The position numbers were made by a program, and so were the translations under genes. A stretch of 50,617 nt of DNA, from NCBI GenBank assembly GCA_020404895.1, contig JADBWK010000022.1, forward strand, positions 1 through 50,617, given 5' to 3'. The stretch is from Pseudanabaena sp. M085S1SP2A07QC. Lineage in GTDB: Bacteria > Cyanobacteriota > Cyanobacteriia > Pseudanabaenales > Pseudanabaenaceae. Every line of letters begins with the position of its first letter. The first letter of the stretch is position 1. This document shows, one piece after another, positions 35,484-43,935 of this stretch. A model generated the notes under the pieces. That model searched no databases, was not told where the DNA came from, and saw only the letters and a list, made by a program, of their open reading frames with translations.

Positions 35484-36596
35484 ATGTTGCCAATTGAACC
35501 CAAAAGCGAACTAAATGCAAGTAAAGCTGATAACACTATGTTTAAATCCGCGCATATAGTTTCTAAGAATACTGTGCTTCAATTTGCGAATAAAGCAGGT
35601 CAGATGTTTATGCAGCATCCTTTTTGGTTGCTTGTAGCAGCTTCTGTTGGAATCCATACTGTCTTTGCTTTAGTCGCACCAAATCCAATCAAAAAAGAAG
35701 AGCTCCGCGAAGTCGTAGTATCAACCCTTCCAGTAGTCAAGCTACCTCCTAAGCCTTTACCAAATGTCTCAAAATCGAATAAATCGCCCATAGATAATTT
35801 ATTCGTAAAGAACATGCCAAAATTTGGTTCCCCACAAAGTACATTTCCTGACATTTCTAGTAGTCCGTTAACCACCTTAGACTTAGATAGCCTTAGCAGT
35901 TTTGAAGGTTTAGAACCAATTACAGAACGGTACTCGGTTCCTCCATTAACCAATGATACTGATACAGCAAAGTTTGTGAAAACACAAACTCCTGCGCCTA
36001 CAACAGCTAAACAGGAGCCACCACAGAGCTTTACTCAGTCTGGACAGATCGATAATACTGCTCCTGTGAAGCCAGCGGATAATCTGAAGCCTGAGTTTAA
36101 AAATGGCAATCTCAAGGATGTTGGAATCGCTCCAAACAAAAATAATGACAATAATAAAGTCCCTCAGAAAGTTGCAACAAATCAATCTGGTGGCAATGGA
36201 GATCGCCGCGAGAAATCGATTGACAATCTTGCAACGGCTTACATAACTAATCCCAAAATTCTTGATTTGACTGCCAGAAAATTACTCAGAAATACAGAAA
36301 TTGCTCCTCCAGAAGCTTTGTTATCGGATCTAGATAACAGTAGACGAGAAAAAGGAGTGGAATGGATTCCGCCCAAACGAGCAAATACTTCTGGGAAAAG
36401 TGGGACAGTCACATTTATGTGGTTAGTTGATCCTAACGGTAAAATCGTAGAGGATACTGTTCTTCTTGTTTTAAGTGGAATTTCTGAGTTAGATGATATT
36501 GCTAGAGAAGCAGCTAAGGATTACAAATTCAAACCAATTGAAGATCCTGCTAGTGGCATATATCGTCTTGTGACTGCTAAATATAAATTTACTTAA
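35484..36596 (+). CDS. TonB-like energy transducer
   Basis: 370 aa from the ATG at 35484. The TTG at 35415 overlapping exbD is less convincing. One transmembrane helix (PFWLLVAASVGIHTVFALVA) is followed by a Pro-, Asn- and Lys-rich periplasmic stretch (about 70-260) and a C-terminal TonB-like fold (SGTVTFMWLVDPNGKIVEDT, then AREAAKDYKFKP). It is co-directional with exbD, so a TonB system for outer-membrane uptake is likely. The receptor is not in the window. Confidence 0.75.
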   Translation: MLPIEPKSELNASKADNTMFKSAHIVSKNTVLQFANKAGQMFMQHPFWLLVAASVGIHTVFALVAPNPIKKEELREVVVSTLPVVKLPPKPLPNVSKSNKSPIDNLFVKNMPKFGSPQSTFPDISSSPLTTLDLDSLSSFEGLEPITERYSVPPLTNDTDTAKFVKTQTPAPTTAKQEPPQSFTQSGQIDNTAPVKPADNLKPEFKNGNLKDVGIAPNKNNDNNKVPQKVATNQSGGNGDRREKSIDNLATAYITNPKILDLTARKLLRNTEIAPPEALLSDLDNSRREKGVEWIPPKRANTSGKSGTVTFMWLVDPNGKIVEDTVLLVLSGISELDDIAREAAKDYKFKPIEDPASGIYRLVTAKYKFT

Positions 36597-36615
36597 ATAC
36601 AAATTTACTTAAAGC

Positions 36616-36640
36616 AAAGGCTGCGCATTGCGCAGCCTTT
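36616..36640. terminator. bidirectional terminator
   Basis: AAAGGCTGCGC pairs with GCGCAGCCTTT around ATT, between the converging TonB-like and lipoprotein genes. Confidence 0.8.
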
Positions 36641-36644
36641 ACTT

Positions 36645-37718
36645 TTATGGATAAATTATTGGAAAGTCTTGGACATAATTGCCATCACAGGCATATTTAG
36701 CTCGATATTCTTGTAAAACCATGCGATCGCCTTCTAGTTTATAAAGAGCTGATGAGCCGCAATCACCAATACCTCGAAACTTAGTGAAGTTAGTCATGGT
36801 TTGCGATCGCACATTAACTCTAGGCAAACCTGCGATCGACCTGAAAGTAACCCGTAGCGGCTTTTCACCTGCTTTTGGCTCTTGGAAACTATCAAATTCA
36901 AGAGGGACAGCACGGGGTTTTTGAGCTTCGTCAATCCATAGAACATATTCAAAGTTTCCTTGATAAGCTGCTAGGAAACACTGAATTTGCACCAAGTACT
37001 TTTTATCAGAAAGTTGGAATGCTTTAGAACCCATTCCTCTTTGTCCATCTTCTGAACGGAAGTTATCCTTGCAAACCCCTAAACTTTCGCGGTTTTGTAG
37101 CACATATTGCAATGAATCTGCGGCAGCATTAGTAGTTGCTGGCTTAGATGGATTTGAGCGCGTCAGATATCGCAATAATTGCTCTTCAGTTAATTTTTTG
37201 TTCGGGAAAGTTACCCGCAATACGGGCTCAGGATTTTGAGTGGTAGGTGATTCGAGAGTATATATATATCCATCATTGTTAAACTCGATCGCCCCATCTT
37301 TCTGAGGATTATAATTCATTGCTTCTAAGTCCAAACCGCCACTGCCATCTTTGTTGCGGCTGATGTAATATCTAGGGCGATCAGGCTCCTTTGAGTCGGC
37401 ACAAATATAAACTCGATAATTGGAAGTCTCTCCATAGGCATAAATCACCTTGTTTTTGCCACAGATAATATCGCCTTCAAGTTCTTTGATATCGCCAATA
37501 GCAAGCGCCTTTGTAGAAGTGTTTGGAGCTATAGAGACTGGCTTTGTAGGTGTTGGAGTTGTATCAGGAGAGGGAGAAACCGTTTTGGAAGTAGTATTTG
37601 TCGTTGTTGTCGTTAAATTATTAGGTGACGGTGATGATTTTGACGGATCTTGATTACTACACCCAATAAACGTAAGGCTTGCCATCACAGTCATTAAGCC
37701 AAGTCGAATTTGCAACAT
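36645..37718 (-). CDS. lipoprotein with DUF1176-like region
   Basis: 357 aa. The signal peptide ends in FIGC, with the lipidated Cys at 20. A Thr/Ser/Pro-rich linker (about 25-70) is followed by a beta-rich region with four or more Cys, then a second domain (from about 200) with KYLVQIQCFLAAYQGNFEYV and late YKLEGDRMVLQEYRAKYACD, which resembles DUF1176. The function is unknown. The protein probably sits on the periplasmic face of the outer or inner membrane. Confidence 0.7.
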   Translation of the reverse strand: MLQIRLGLMTVMASLTFIGCSNQDPSKSSPSPNNLTTTTTNTTSKTVSPSPDTTPTPTKPVSIAPNTSTKALAIGDIKELEGDIICGKNKVIYAYGETSNYRVYICADSKEPDRPRYYISRNKDGSGGLDLEAMNYNPQKDGAIEFNNDGYIYTLESPTTQNPEPVLRVTFPNKKLTEEQLLRYLTRSNPSKPATTNAAADSLQYVLQNRESLGVCKDNFRSEDGQRGMGSKAFQLSDKKYLVQIQCFLAAYQGNFEYVLWIDEAQKPRAVPLEFDSFQEPKAGEKPLRVTFRSIAGLPRVNVRSQTMTNFTKFRGIGDCGSSALYKLEGDRMVLQEYRAKYACDGNYVQDFPIIYP

Positions 37719-37810
37719 GATTCTTGCTCCTGATATCTGCTCTCTAAGTATAGCGATCGCGCCTTTAGTTAAGACATAAAACTAAATCGAGAGTTCCAAC
37801 TTGCTAATAT

Positions 37811-37840
37811 TGCGGCGCGGCTTCGCCGCGCCGCAAAAAA
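37811..37840. repeat. GC-rich hairpin downstream of the NlpC/P60 gene
   Basis: TTGCGGCGCGGC pairs with GCCGCGCCGCAA across TTC. It lies just past the stop of the minus-strand NlpC/P60 gene and may end its transcript. Confidence 0.6.
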
Positions 37841-37850
37841 TTGGTTCTTA

Positions 37851-38501
37851 TTAACATGTTGTAATTCTACCTACACCACGGAGTTGCTTAGCATACCATT
37901 GGGAAACTTGATCTAATCCTGATAGTTCACTAATAGCGATTCCGTTATGTCCATGCTCTTTCCCTGAGCTGTGAATATATTCACCATTGCCGATGTAGAT
38001 GCCAACATGGGTTGCTTTTGTTGGATTGCCAAAAAAAATCAAATCACCAACTTGGATTTCTTTAATATTTACATTCTTTGCAAATGATTCTTGTTGATAG
38101 GCATCGCGAGGTATCCAAATGTCAACCGACGCAAAAGCAGCTTGCATTAATCCCGAACAATCATAATTTGGAGCAACTGTACCTCCCCACAAATACTCAT
38201 TTGGTATTGCCATAGACTTTTGAATAAAAGAAATTACCTTAGTAAGGCGATCGCTTATTTCTTGAGCACTCAGAGATGGCAGCAAATTATCACTAAAACT
38301 TTGGCGATCGCTTAGTTCTAACTTCTCAAAATCTTGACGATTAAGTAACCCTGTATATTGATCTTCGAGTAATTGGATTTCGAGGAAACTTGGCTCAGAT
38401 TGTAATACTTGTAAATATCTACCCTTTGCCATCTGCGTTGCTAAGCGATCGAGCTTTGGCGAATCATAAATATTAATATCAGCCAAACTGCGATAAATCA
38501 T
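37851..38501 (-). CDS. NlpC/P60 family cell-wall endopeptidase
   Basis: 216 aa. An N-terminal SH3-like region (1-70) is followed by the NlpC/P60 papain-like domain: YDCSGLMQAAF (catalytic Cys), THVGIYIGNGEYIH (catalytic His) and the third polar residue in the following strand. It cleaves the gamma-D-glutamyl bond of peptidoglycan stem peptides. There is no clear signal peptide. It starts 3 bp after the stop of a MazF-like toxin gene, so the three genes form one transcription unit, an unusual partner for a toxin-antitoxin pair. Confidence 0.85.
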   Translation of the reverse strand: MIYRSLADINIYDSPKLDRLATQMAKGRYLQVLQSEPSFLEIQLLEDQYTGLLNRQDFEKLELSDRQSFSDNLLPSLSAQEISDRLTKVISFIQKSMAIPNEYLWGGTVAPNYDCSGLMQAAFASVDIWIPRDAYQQESFAKNVNIKEIQVGDLIFFGNPTKATHVGIYIGNGEYIHSSGKEHGHNGIAISELSGLDQVSQWYAKQLRGVGRITTC

Positions 38502-38504
38502 AAT

Positions 38505-38858
38505 TTAGATTCCAAGGGTATGTCTCAAAGCTTGATCAATTTCAGTTGTTGGTAGTGAACCGATCACATTGTAAATTGCGGAAGTTGTGATCGTTGTTAG
38601 GTTGTCGGTCATTATCACTGAGTCTGTGAGCAAACCTGATTGTTTTCCTGCGATCGTGTTCAACATTACCGATACCCGACTAGGATGAATACTCCTGATC
38701 ATCCGACTAGTAATCATCGCAACTACTACTTGTGGTAGTCCTGTTTGCAAGTTATCAGCTTGGACAATTATTGCTGGTCTTGTTTTGGCTGTAGCCAGAT
38801 CTGAGTTGGGGAAAACTACAAGAACAACATCTCCGCGTTTAATGTTTTTTGGCGACAT
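38505..38858 (-). CDS. MazF/PemK-type toxin (endoribonuclease)
   Basis: 117 aa. The MazF core is present: RGDVVLVVFPNSDL (the Arg and the strand at the active site), KTRPAIIVQAD and the late VVAMITSRM, with ...NVIGSLPTTEIDQALRHTLG as the C-terminal helix. Such proteins cut mRNA at short motifs. The 38839 antitoxin gene overlaps it by 20 bp upstream, the normal order. The NlpC/P60 gene follows. Confidence 0.85.
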   Translation of the reverse strand: MSPKNIKRGDVVLVVFPNSDLATAKTRPAIIVQADNLQTGLPQVVVAMITSRMIRSIHPSRVSVMLNTIAGKQSGLLTDSVIMTDNLTTITTSAIYNVIGSLPTTEIDQALRHTLGI

Positions 38859-39087
38859 CGTAATTATCGTAAATACTCATTTCGGGGCTATCCCACTCTT
38901 CTGCAAAAGTAAATAAACTAGCTAGTAGTATCTGTGCGTCGGATCTATTAATACCAAGGGATTCTAAATTAATCTCATCTGACTTTAGAAATGTAACGAT
39001 AACTTTTGTGCCATCGGGTATGCCTGTGGGTAGATCGGTGATCTTGATCTGTCCATTACGGTAGAGACCTTCAAAACTGGTGAGCAT
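38839..39087 (-). CDS. antitoxin of the MazF-like pair
   Basis: 82 aa. The N-terminal part (YRNGQIKITDLPTGIPDGTK, then VIVTFLKSD) is a short beta-rich region like that of antitoxins paired with PemK/MazF toxins in cyanobacteria, and the acidic C-terminal helix (EEWDSPEMSIYDNYDV) would wrap the toxin. Its end overlaps the toxin start by 20 bp, so they are translationally coupled. It probably also represses the promoter. Confidence 0.75.
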   Translation of the reverse strand: MLTSFEGLYRNGQIKITDLPTGIPDGTKVIVTFLKSDEINLESLGINRSDAQILLASLFTFAEEWDSPEMSIYDNYDVAKKH

Positions 39088-39140
39088 AGCGAGCTATTCC
39101 ATAATTTTGGAGCGAAGTTATCTCATAAGATACCAAAATC

Positions 39141-39188
39141 TAACCCTAAAAAGAGATACGACACTTCGCGCCGCATCTCTTTTTAGGG
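39141..39188. repeat. hairpin in the spacer 39088-39407
   Basis: CCCTAAAAAGAGATACGACA pairs (one arm imperfect) with the later GCATCTCTTTTTAGGG. It is followed directly by family D copy 4. Both are upstream of the antitoxin gene, so neither is its terminator. Confidence 0.5.
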
Positions 39189-39296
39189 ATACACCCAGTA
39201 AAGAAATGGCGTAGTCATTTCTTTACTGGGTGTATCACAGAAGTGTTGTCACACTTTCGTGAATTAAAAACCAAATCCAGTAAGGGTTTTAGTATT
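39189..39296 (+). repeat. two-hairpin intergenic repeat, family D copy 4
   Basis: ATACACCCAGTAAAGAAATG, GCGTAGTC, then the complement TTTCTTTACTGGGTGTAT, then CAGAAGTGTTGTCACACTTT. After the second hairpin comes AACCAAATCCAGTAAGGGTT. Parts are rearranged compared with copies 1 and 2. The remaining spacer to 39407 shows only AT-rich DNA that should contain the sigma-factor promoter. Confidence 0.6.
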
Positions 39297-39407
39297 ACAC
39301 TACGGTGCTAAAAACAATTAGTACGAACTACAGGTTGCATTATCATACTTTGCTGCTAGTATGTGTGCATCAAAATTGAAAACTTATAAAGTGAGCTAGC
39401 AATAGCC

Positions 39408-40034
39408 GTGACCGTGCAGCTTCCCCCCCTTCCCGAAATTCATCACCCTAAGATTCAGGCGCTTTTTCAGAAGAGCGATCGCGAACTCGTGACGCTATTT
39501 CAAAGACATCCTGAAGAGGGTCAATATTTTGCAGCGATTTTTTGTCGCTATGGACAAGTGCTGTACACCCTAATTGGTACAGCCACAAGATCGCCAGTGC
39601 AATCGGACTACTTATTTGTCAAAACTTGGGAATATATCTACCACGAGATGCGAGTGCTAGACTTGCGGGCGAATACGCCGCGCCTATCCTTGCAGAGTTG
39701 GCTGATTAATATTGCTGCCATGATGATTAATCGCGCTGAAATCCCTCCTGTTGAAGAGATCCAATATTCACTTAAAGATACACCGCCAGTATTTTGGTGC
39801 TACCTTAATCAAGCGCTAAATCAGATGGCAGGAAACCTACGTCTGATACTATTGTTGTCTCAAACTTTTCGGTGGAGCCATACGCGCATCGCTGCTTACT
39901 TACATGCTGAAGGCGAAAACATCTCTGCTAGTGATGTTAAACAACTTCTAGTTAAGGCATATCACGCCCTAGAAGATGCCCTTCCCGAAGATATCCGAGA
40001 CATTTACCTAGCTCAAACTGCCGTTACTGCCTGA
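39408..40034 (+). CDS. sigma-70-like (ECF-type) RNA polymerase sigma factor
   Basis: 208 aa, beginning with GTG. Region 2-like helices lie at about 25-110 (ELVTLFQRHPEEGQYFAAIF; the Trp-rich SLQSWLINIA) and a region 4-like helix-turn-helix near 150-195 (LRLILLLSQTFRWSHTRIAA, then SASDVKQLLVKAYHALEDAL). The sequence is diverged, so the call rests on the overall helical plan. It is followed 10 bp later by a single-pass membrane protein, the usual position of an anti-sigma factor. It would direct polymerase to a set of stress or envelope promoters. Confidence 0.65.
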   Translation: MTVQLPPLPEIHHPKIQALFQKSDRELVTLFQRHPEEGQYFAAIFCRYGQVLYTLIGTATRSPVQSDYLFVKTWEYIYHEMRVLDLRANTPRLSLQSWLINIAAMMINRAEIPPVEEIQYSLKDTPPVFWCYLNQALNQMAGNLRLILLLSQTFRWSHTRIAAYLHAEGENISASDVKQLLVKAYHALEDALPEDIRDIYLAQTAVTA

Positions 40035-40044
40035 GGTAAAGATT

Positions 40045-41589
40045 ATGCAAACATTGAGTCCCACCATCTCTCCAACTATTTCCAGAACATACAACCCAAG
40101 GGGTACTGACGCAGAGACTGATTTTTTGCCTGCGATCGCTCAGTCTTCAGTCTTGCAAACCGCTTTGGCTGGTTTGGATGCGAGCCTCAATGATGAGCTA
40201 GATCGCTATCGCCATTGGCAAGACAACGGTCAAACCATCTCATATCTCAATCCCTTTAGACCTCGTGCTGTTTCTACGCAGTCGATCTGGACATCACCAA
40301 GTTTGTCCGATGCACTCTCCCCGATCGCTCCAATTACTGATTCAACTACCAGCGATCGGCGGACAATTCAAATGCCTGTGATGCCACCGATGGGCGCAGG
40401 ATTACCAGCAAATTCATCAATTAATATTTCGGCAGCCGAGTTACATAACTTTAAAGGGCTAGAATCTCTGCAAAGTCTTGAAAGTTTCAGTGGCAGAGGC
40501 TTCGAGCAAGATTCGCCCTATGCTCAAGATATGAATGGCTATGGTGAGTCAAGCAGTATGGCTTCGCCGACGATGGCAAGAGTACCTGAACCCGACGATG
40601 ATGAGATTTTGCAAAGCTTTGCCAATGATTATGCAGATTCCTATCAACAACCCATTGAACAAGAGTCTGCGTATCCGATTCCCAGCGCACCAAACGAAAA
40701 GAGTGCCCTGCGCAGCTTAATGAATCCAGTGGGGATTATTTCGCTGTTATTGTTACTTTGCTCTAGTGCGGCGATCGGCTATCTGATGGTCGATCCATCT
40801 GGGGTGATGAAACTTTTTAAACCTGAATCAAAACAAAAATCTTCGCAAAATGATGTCAAGAACTCAGATTTAGGTAGTGATATTAATCTCCAAAATCAGC
40901 AACAAAAATCAAATGATGCAGGTTTATCATTTGTTCCTTTTGCTGGCGATAAAAATACATTGACAAATAGTAATAAATCGTTAGCTAATTCTGCGATCGC
41001 GCCCAAAAATCCATTAAATAACCCATCGTCAAAGTCATCAAGTTTATTCGCTCCAAATAGCGCCTTTGTTCCCAGCACACCTTTAAGAACTGTGCCATCA
41101 ACTGCATTACCGCCCATTTCAGTTGCCCCACTACCACCTGCTTTAGCGCCTGCGCCTGCGGAGCGTACCTATAGTCCTCCTAGCAGAAACTACGATTCGG
41201 CTCCTGCGCCCTCCTACAATCCTCCCGCTCCCCGCCCTTCAACTAGCAGAGCTAATAGTTCTCCAAGTCCCGCTAGATCGACTCCTCCAAACTCTACCAG
41301 CCCTACTGACAATCCTGCGCCAACGACAGTGTATGTAACTCCGCGTAGCAATACTGCTGTGAAATATGCTGCACCTTTATCATCTGCTCCTGCGGCTCCC
41401 GCCCCAAGTAGCAGCTATCGGGTAGTTGTCGAGAATAGCTATGCTGCAAGTGCTCAACAGGTTGAGCGAGATGCTTATGTGCGCCCTAGTGATGGACAAG
41501 TGCAAGTTGGCTCTTATCGAGATGCTAATGCGGCTCAGCAAAGAATTGAGCAATTACGCCGTCAGGGTATTCCAGCCAGAATTGAATAA
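40045..41589 (+). CDS. single-pass membrane protein with Pro-rich linker and SPOR-like end
   Basis: 514 aa. A long cytoplasmic, low-complexity N-terminus (1-227) is followed by one transmembrane helix at about 228-250 (GIISLLLLLCSSAAIGYLMV), a Ser/Asn/Pro-rich periplasmic linker (about 255-450) and a C-terminal SPOR-like motif, QVQVGSYRDANAAQQRIEQL. It lies directly behind the sigma-factor gene, so an anti-sigma or envelope-sensing role is possible. SPOR domains bind denuded glycan strands at division sites. Both readings are inference. Confidence 0.65.
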   Translation: MQTLSPTISPTISRTYNPRGTDAETDFLPAIAQSSVLQTALAGLDASLNDELDRYRHWQDNGQTISYLNPFRPRAVSTQSIWTSPSLSDALSPIAPITDSTTSDRRTIQMPVMPPMGAGLPANSSINISAAELHNFKGLESLQSLESFSGRGFEQDSPYAQDMNGYGESSSMASPTMARVPEPDDDEILQSFANDYADSYQQPIEQESAYPIPSAPNEKSALRSLMNPVGIISLLLLLCSSAAIGYLMVDPSGVMKLFKPESKQKSSQNDVKNSDLGSDINLQNQQQKSNDAGLSFVPFAGDKNTLTNSNKSLANSAIAPKNPLNNPSSKSSSLFAPNSAFVPSTPLRTVPSTALPPISVAPLPPALAPAPAERTYSPPSRNYDSAPAPSYNPPAPRPSTSRANSSPSPARSTPPNSTSPTDNPAPTTVYVTPRSNTAVKYAAPLSSAPAAPAPSSSYRVVVENSYAASAQQVERDAYVRPSDGQVQVGSYRDANAAQQRIEQLRRQGIPARIE

Positions 41590-41665
41590 GATTTGCTAGA
41601 TTGTAAAAGCGCTTTGTGCTTCCACAATTTAGCAATGATAAGTTACTTGCGAGACGCAAAAATCT

Positions 41666-42016
41666 ATGCACTTTTTTTTCGATGCGATCGCCTGCGGTTT
41701 GTTGGCAGCCTTAACATGGATGGGGCTAGTATGGATGTCACCTAATCACCCAATTGAATCTGGAAAAGCATGGGTGCAGGGGGTAGGGATAGTTGTGATC
41801 GCAAATATTTTTGTTTGGATTGCATTAGTAGGATTAAATTTGCGCTGGATTCCTTTATGGGCTGTTTGCTTTTTGTTAATTAATGCAACGATTGCTCGCC
41901 TAGTATTTCCACTTTGTGAAGGGATTAAAATTCCCATGATTTGGGCTTTAGTAATTCACCCTATAGCGATCGCTTTGATGAGCATGTTACTGGGTGGAGC
42001 TGTAGGTTTTTTATAA
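41666..42016 (+). CDS. small four-helix membrane protein
   Basis: 116 aa, nearly all hydrophobic. It has about four transmembrane segments (FFFDAIACGLLAALTWMGLV; VVIANIFVWIALVGL; WAVCFLLINATIARL; WALVIHPIAIALMSMLLGGA). No family is recognised. A shared terminator separates it from the convergent 42053 gene. Confidence 0.6.
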   Translation: MHFFFDAIACGLLAALTWMGLVWMSPNHPIESGKAWVQGVGIVVIANIFVWIALVGLNLRWIPLWAVCFLLINATIARLVFPLCEGIKIPMIWALVIHPIAIALMSMLLGGAVGFL

Positions 42017-42017
42017 A

Positions 42018-42046
42018 TAAAGGCGGGTGCATAGCACCCGCCTTTA
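42018..42046. terminator. bidirectional terminator
   Basis: TAAAGGCGGGTGC pairs with GCACCCGCCTTTA across ATA, between two converging membrane-protein genes. Confidence 0.8.
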
Positions 42047-42052
42047 TATTAT

Positions 42053-42277
42053 TTAATAGAAAAAATTTAGAAATATTAGCATGATGCCAAAGGCAAGCAT
42101 TCCAACGGCAAAAACTGACAAAGCGTTGGTAAGTTGCTCTGAGAACTGCATAACTTCTGCGGCAATGACTTCTGGCGTTTTGTAGCGATCCGCCCACCAG
42201 AAATAACTTAGCGTAAATGCTGCTCCTAAAAACAGGGTGATAAATAGAGTGAAACCGATCAAAGGGGTGTACACCAT
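42053..42277 (-). CDS. small two-helix membrane protein
   Basis: 74 aa. The transmembrane helices are FTLFITLFLGAAFTLSYFWW (near the N-terminus) and LSVFAVGMLAFGIMLIFLNF (C-terminus), joined by a polar loop. Function unknown. The upstream spacer 42278-42550 holds a hairpin at 42491. Confidence 0.6.
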   Translation of the reverse strand: MVYTPLIGFTLFITLFLGAAFTLSYFWWADRYKTPEVIAAEVMQFSEQLTNALSVFAVGMLAFGIMLIFLNFFY

Positions 42278-42490
42278 ATACTTTCCAACTCCTCTGGATG
42301 ATTTAAATTTTAGAAATAGTACCAGCTATTTCTAAACTGGTATTAGTCTAGTCAAGACATAAGTTGTGTTGGTAGCGATCGCTACGAGCTCAGCTTGTTT
42401 CTATTATCAACCTTTAGCTGATCTTTTGTATTGAGCCATGTTTCGACAATTGTTACGTTCAATTACAATTCAACTCGATGCAATCGTGTT

Positions 42491-42539
42491 CTAATGCCAA
42501 AGCACAAAGTGGCGTAGCCACTTTGTGCTTTGGCATTAG
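42491..42539. repeat. perfect hairpin near the small secreted-protein gene
   Basis: CTAATGCCAAAGCACAAAGT pairs with ACTTTGTGCTTTGGCATTAG around GGCGTAGCC. It lies downstream of the minus-strand 42551 gene and may terminate it. Confidence 0.7.
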
Positions 42540-42550
42540 AAGGGAAAGAT

Positions 42551-42874
42551 TTAAAAAGTCTGCTGTACCCTTTTTACGAGGTTGCTTGCAGTTCGATTGT
42601 CAGGACCTGCTACAGCAAAAAAGACAACTCCCCGTTTTGCTTCACAGCGTATTGATACGCTGTAGTTGCCATTGACTCCAAAAGCCCCATTAGCAAGAGG
42701 TTCAAAGTTACTATCGAAGCCAGAATCTTTGGCGGCTATTTCTGCTCTTCTAATACATGACTCTTGACTAATAGAAACGTATTTTACGTGATTAAAAATA
42801 ATCGGATATTGAGCCATAGCCATCGCAGGAAAAGCGAAAATACTCAATATTGGTAATACTTTTAGATAGTTCAT
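42551..42874 (-). CDS. small secreted hypothetical protein
   Basis: 107 aa. A signal peptide is clear (MNYLKVLPILSIFAFPAMAM, cut near A-Q). The mature part has two Cys (SCIRRA; SIRCEAKRG) that could form a disulfide, and ends in helix TASNLVKRVQQTF. No family recognised. Stand-alone. Confidence 0.6.
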   Translation of the reverse strand: MNYLKVLPILSIFAFPAMAMAQYPIIFNHVKYVSISQESCIRRAEIAAKDSGFDSNFEPLANGAFGVNGNYSVSIRCEAKRGVVFFAVAGPDNRTASNLVKRVQQTF

Positions 42875-42965
42875 GATGCTTGTGAGAATTAATGTTTATT
42901 AATTAAAACCTGTATAGCAAAAAATTGCTTTTACATTCACATTTTATTAACCAGCAATAATATTT

Positions 42966-43913
42966 CTAAAAAGTGTGATAAGTGATCGCAATCCATTCAT
43001 CAATCTGAGCGCGATCGCATATGACAAAACCTGCTTCAATCATTGCGGAAGTTACATCCTCTTCACGATCGCTGGTATAACCTGCGGTGATTAAGATTCC
43101 TGAATGTGTAGAAGTATTACGTAAAGCTTTGTTAAATTCAGCGGCGAGGGAAATATGCACTCGCGCAAAAATATTTGCCACGATGAGATCGAATTGTCCA
43201 TTAGCCTTGATCTCGGTAACTGACTCAATGCTATCACCACCCATCCAATGTCCTAGTTGACTAGCACTGCCTAGACTTGCCTCTGTGACTGTTACCTGTG
43301 ATGAGACTTGATTCCGTTCCACTGCGTCTTGAGTGGCGGATACAGCAATGCGATCGTTATCGATCGCTAAAACCTTTGCTCCAAGTTTTGCTAAAGCCAC
43401 GCTCAGGATTCCTGAGCCTGAGCCAAGATCGAGGGCATAAAATGATGGCTGAGTGTGCCTTTCTATTAGTTGCAAACTAAGGATGGTAGCGGGATGGAGA
43501 CCACTTCCAAAGGCGAGACTATTTTGGAGACGGAGAACAATCTCTTGGGAATTGCTAGGTTGATAATCAGAGTCAGCAGATAGAATTACAAAGCGATCGC
43601 CTATGTAACGAATCAATGAATTTTCGGGATTATATTCTATCTTAGGGGGCTTCTGAGCAACTACAAAAGTTTGTAACTCGGTAGTCATGCCTGTGCGATG
43701 GAGTGGTTTTAGGATGGAATCGATCGCTTCTATGCGTTGATAGATTTGGGTGTCTTCAGGTAAATACAATTGAATAGTGAATGTCCATTTGGCTGAGCGA
43801 TCACGATATTCACTAATATGCATATCTTCGGCTGCGATCGCATTAGCAAGCAATGTGCAAACCCAATCCACGGCTTCATTAGTAGTATCGAGGCTCAATT
43901 CTATCCATGACAT
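42966..43913 (-). CDS. prmA: ribosomal protein L11 methyltransferase
   Basis: 315 aa. The N-terminal substrate-recognition domain (1-130) is followed by a Rossmann SAM domain: HPATILSLQLIERH, LDLGSGSGILSVALAKLGAK (motif I), AIDNDRIAVSATQDA, then FDLIVANIFA in the NxxA-type position of the family. It trimethylates L11 of the ribosome. Part of its coding sequence (43662-43704) recurs as a short diverged copy at 45292. Single gene. Confidence 0.93.
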   Translation of the reverse strand: MSWIELSLDTTNEAVDWVCTLLANAIAAEDMHISEYRDRSAKWTFTIQLYLPEDTQIYQRIEAIDSILKPLHRTGMTTELQTFVVAQKPPKIEYNPENSLIRYIGDRFVILSADSDYQPSNSQEIVLRLQNSLAFGSGLHPATILSLQLIERHTQPSFYALDLGSGSGILSVALAKLGAKVLAIDNDRIAVSATQDAVERNQVSSQVTVTEASLGSASQLGHWMGGDSIESVTEIKANGQFDLIVANIFARVHISLAAEFNKALRNTSTHSGILITAGYTSDREEDVTSAMIEAGFVICDRAQIDEWIAITYHTF

Positions 43914-43935
43914 AATTGGTTTCTTTCCATTTAAT

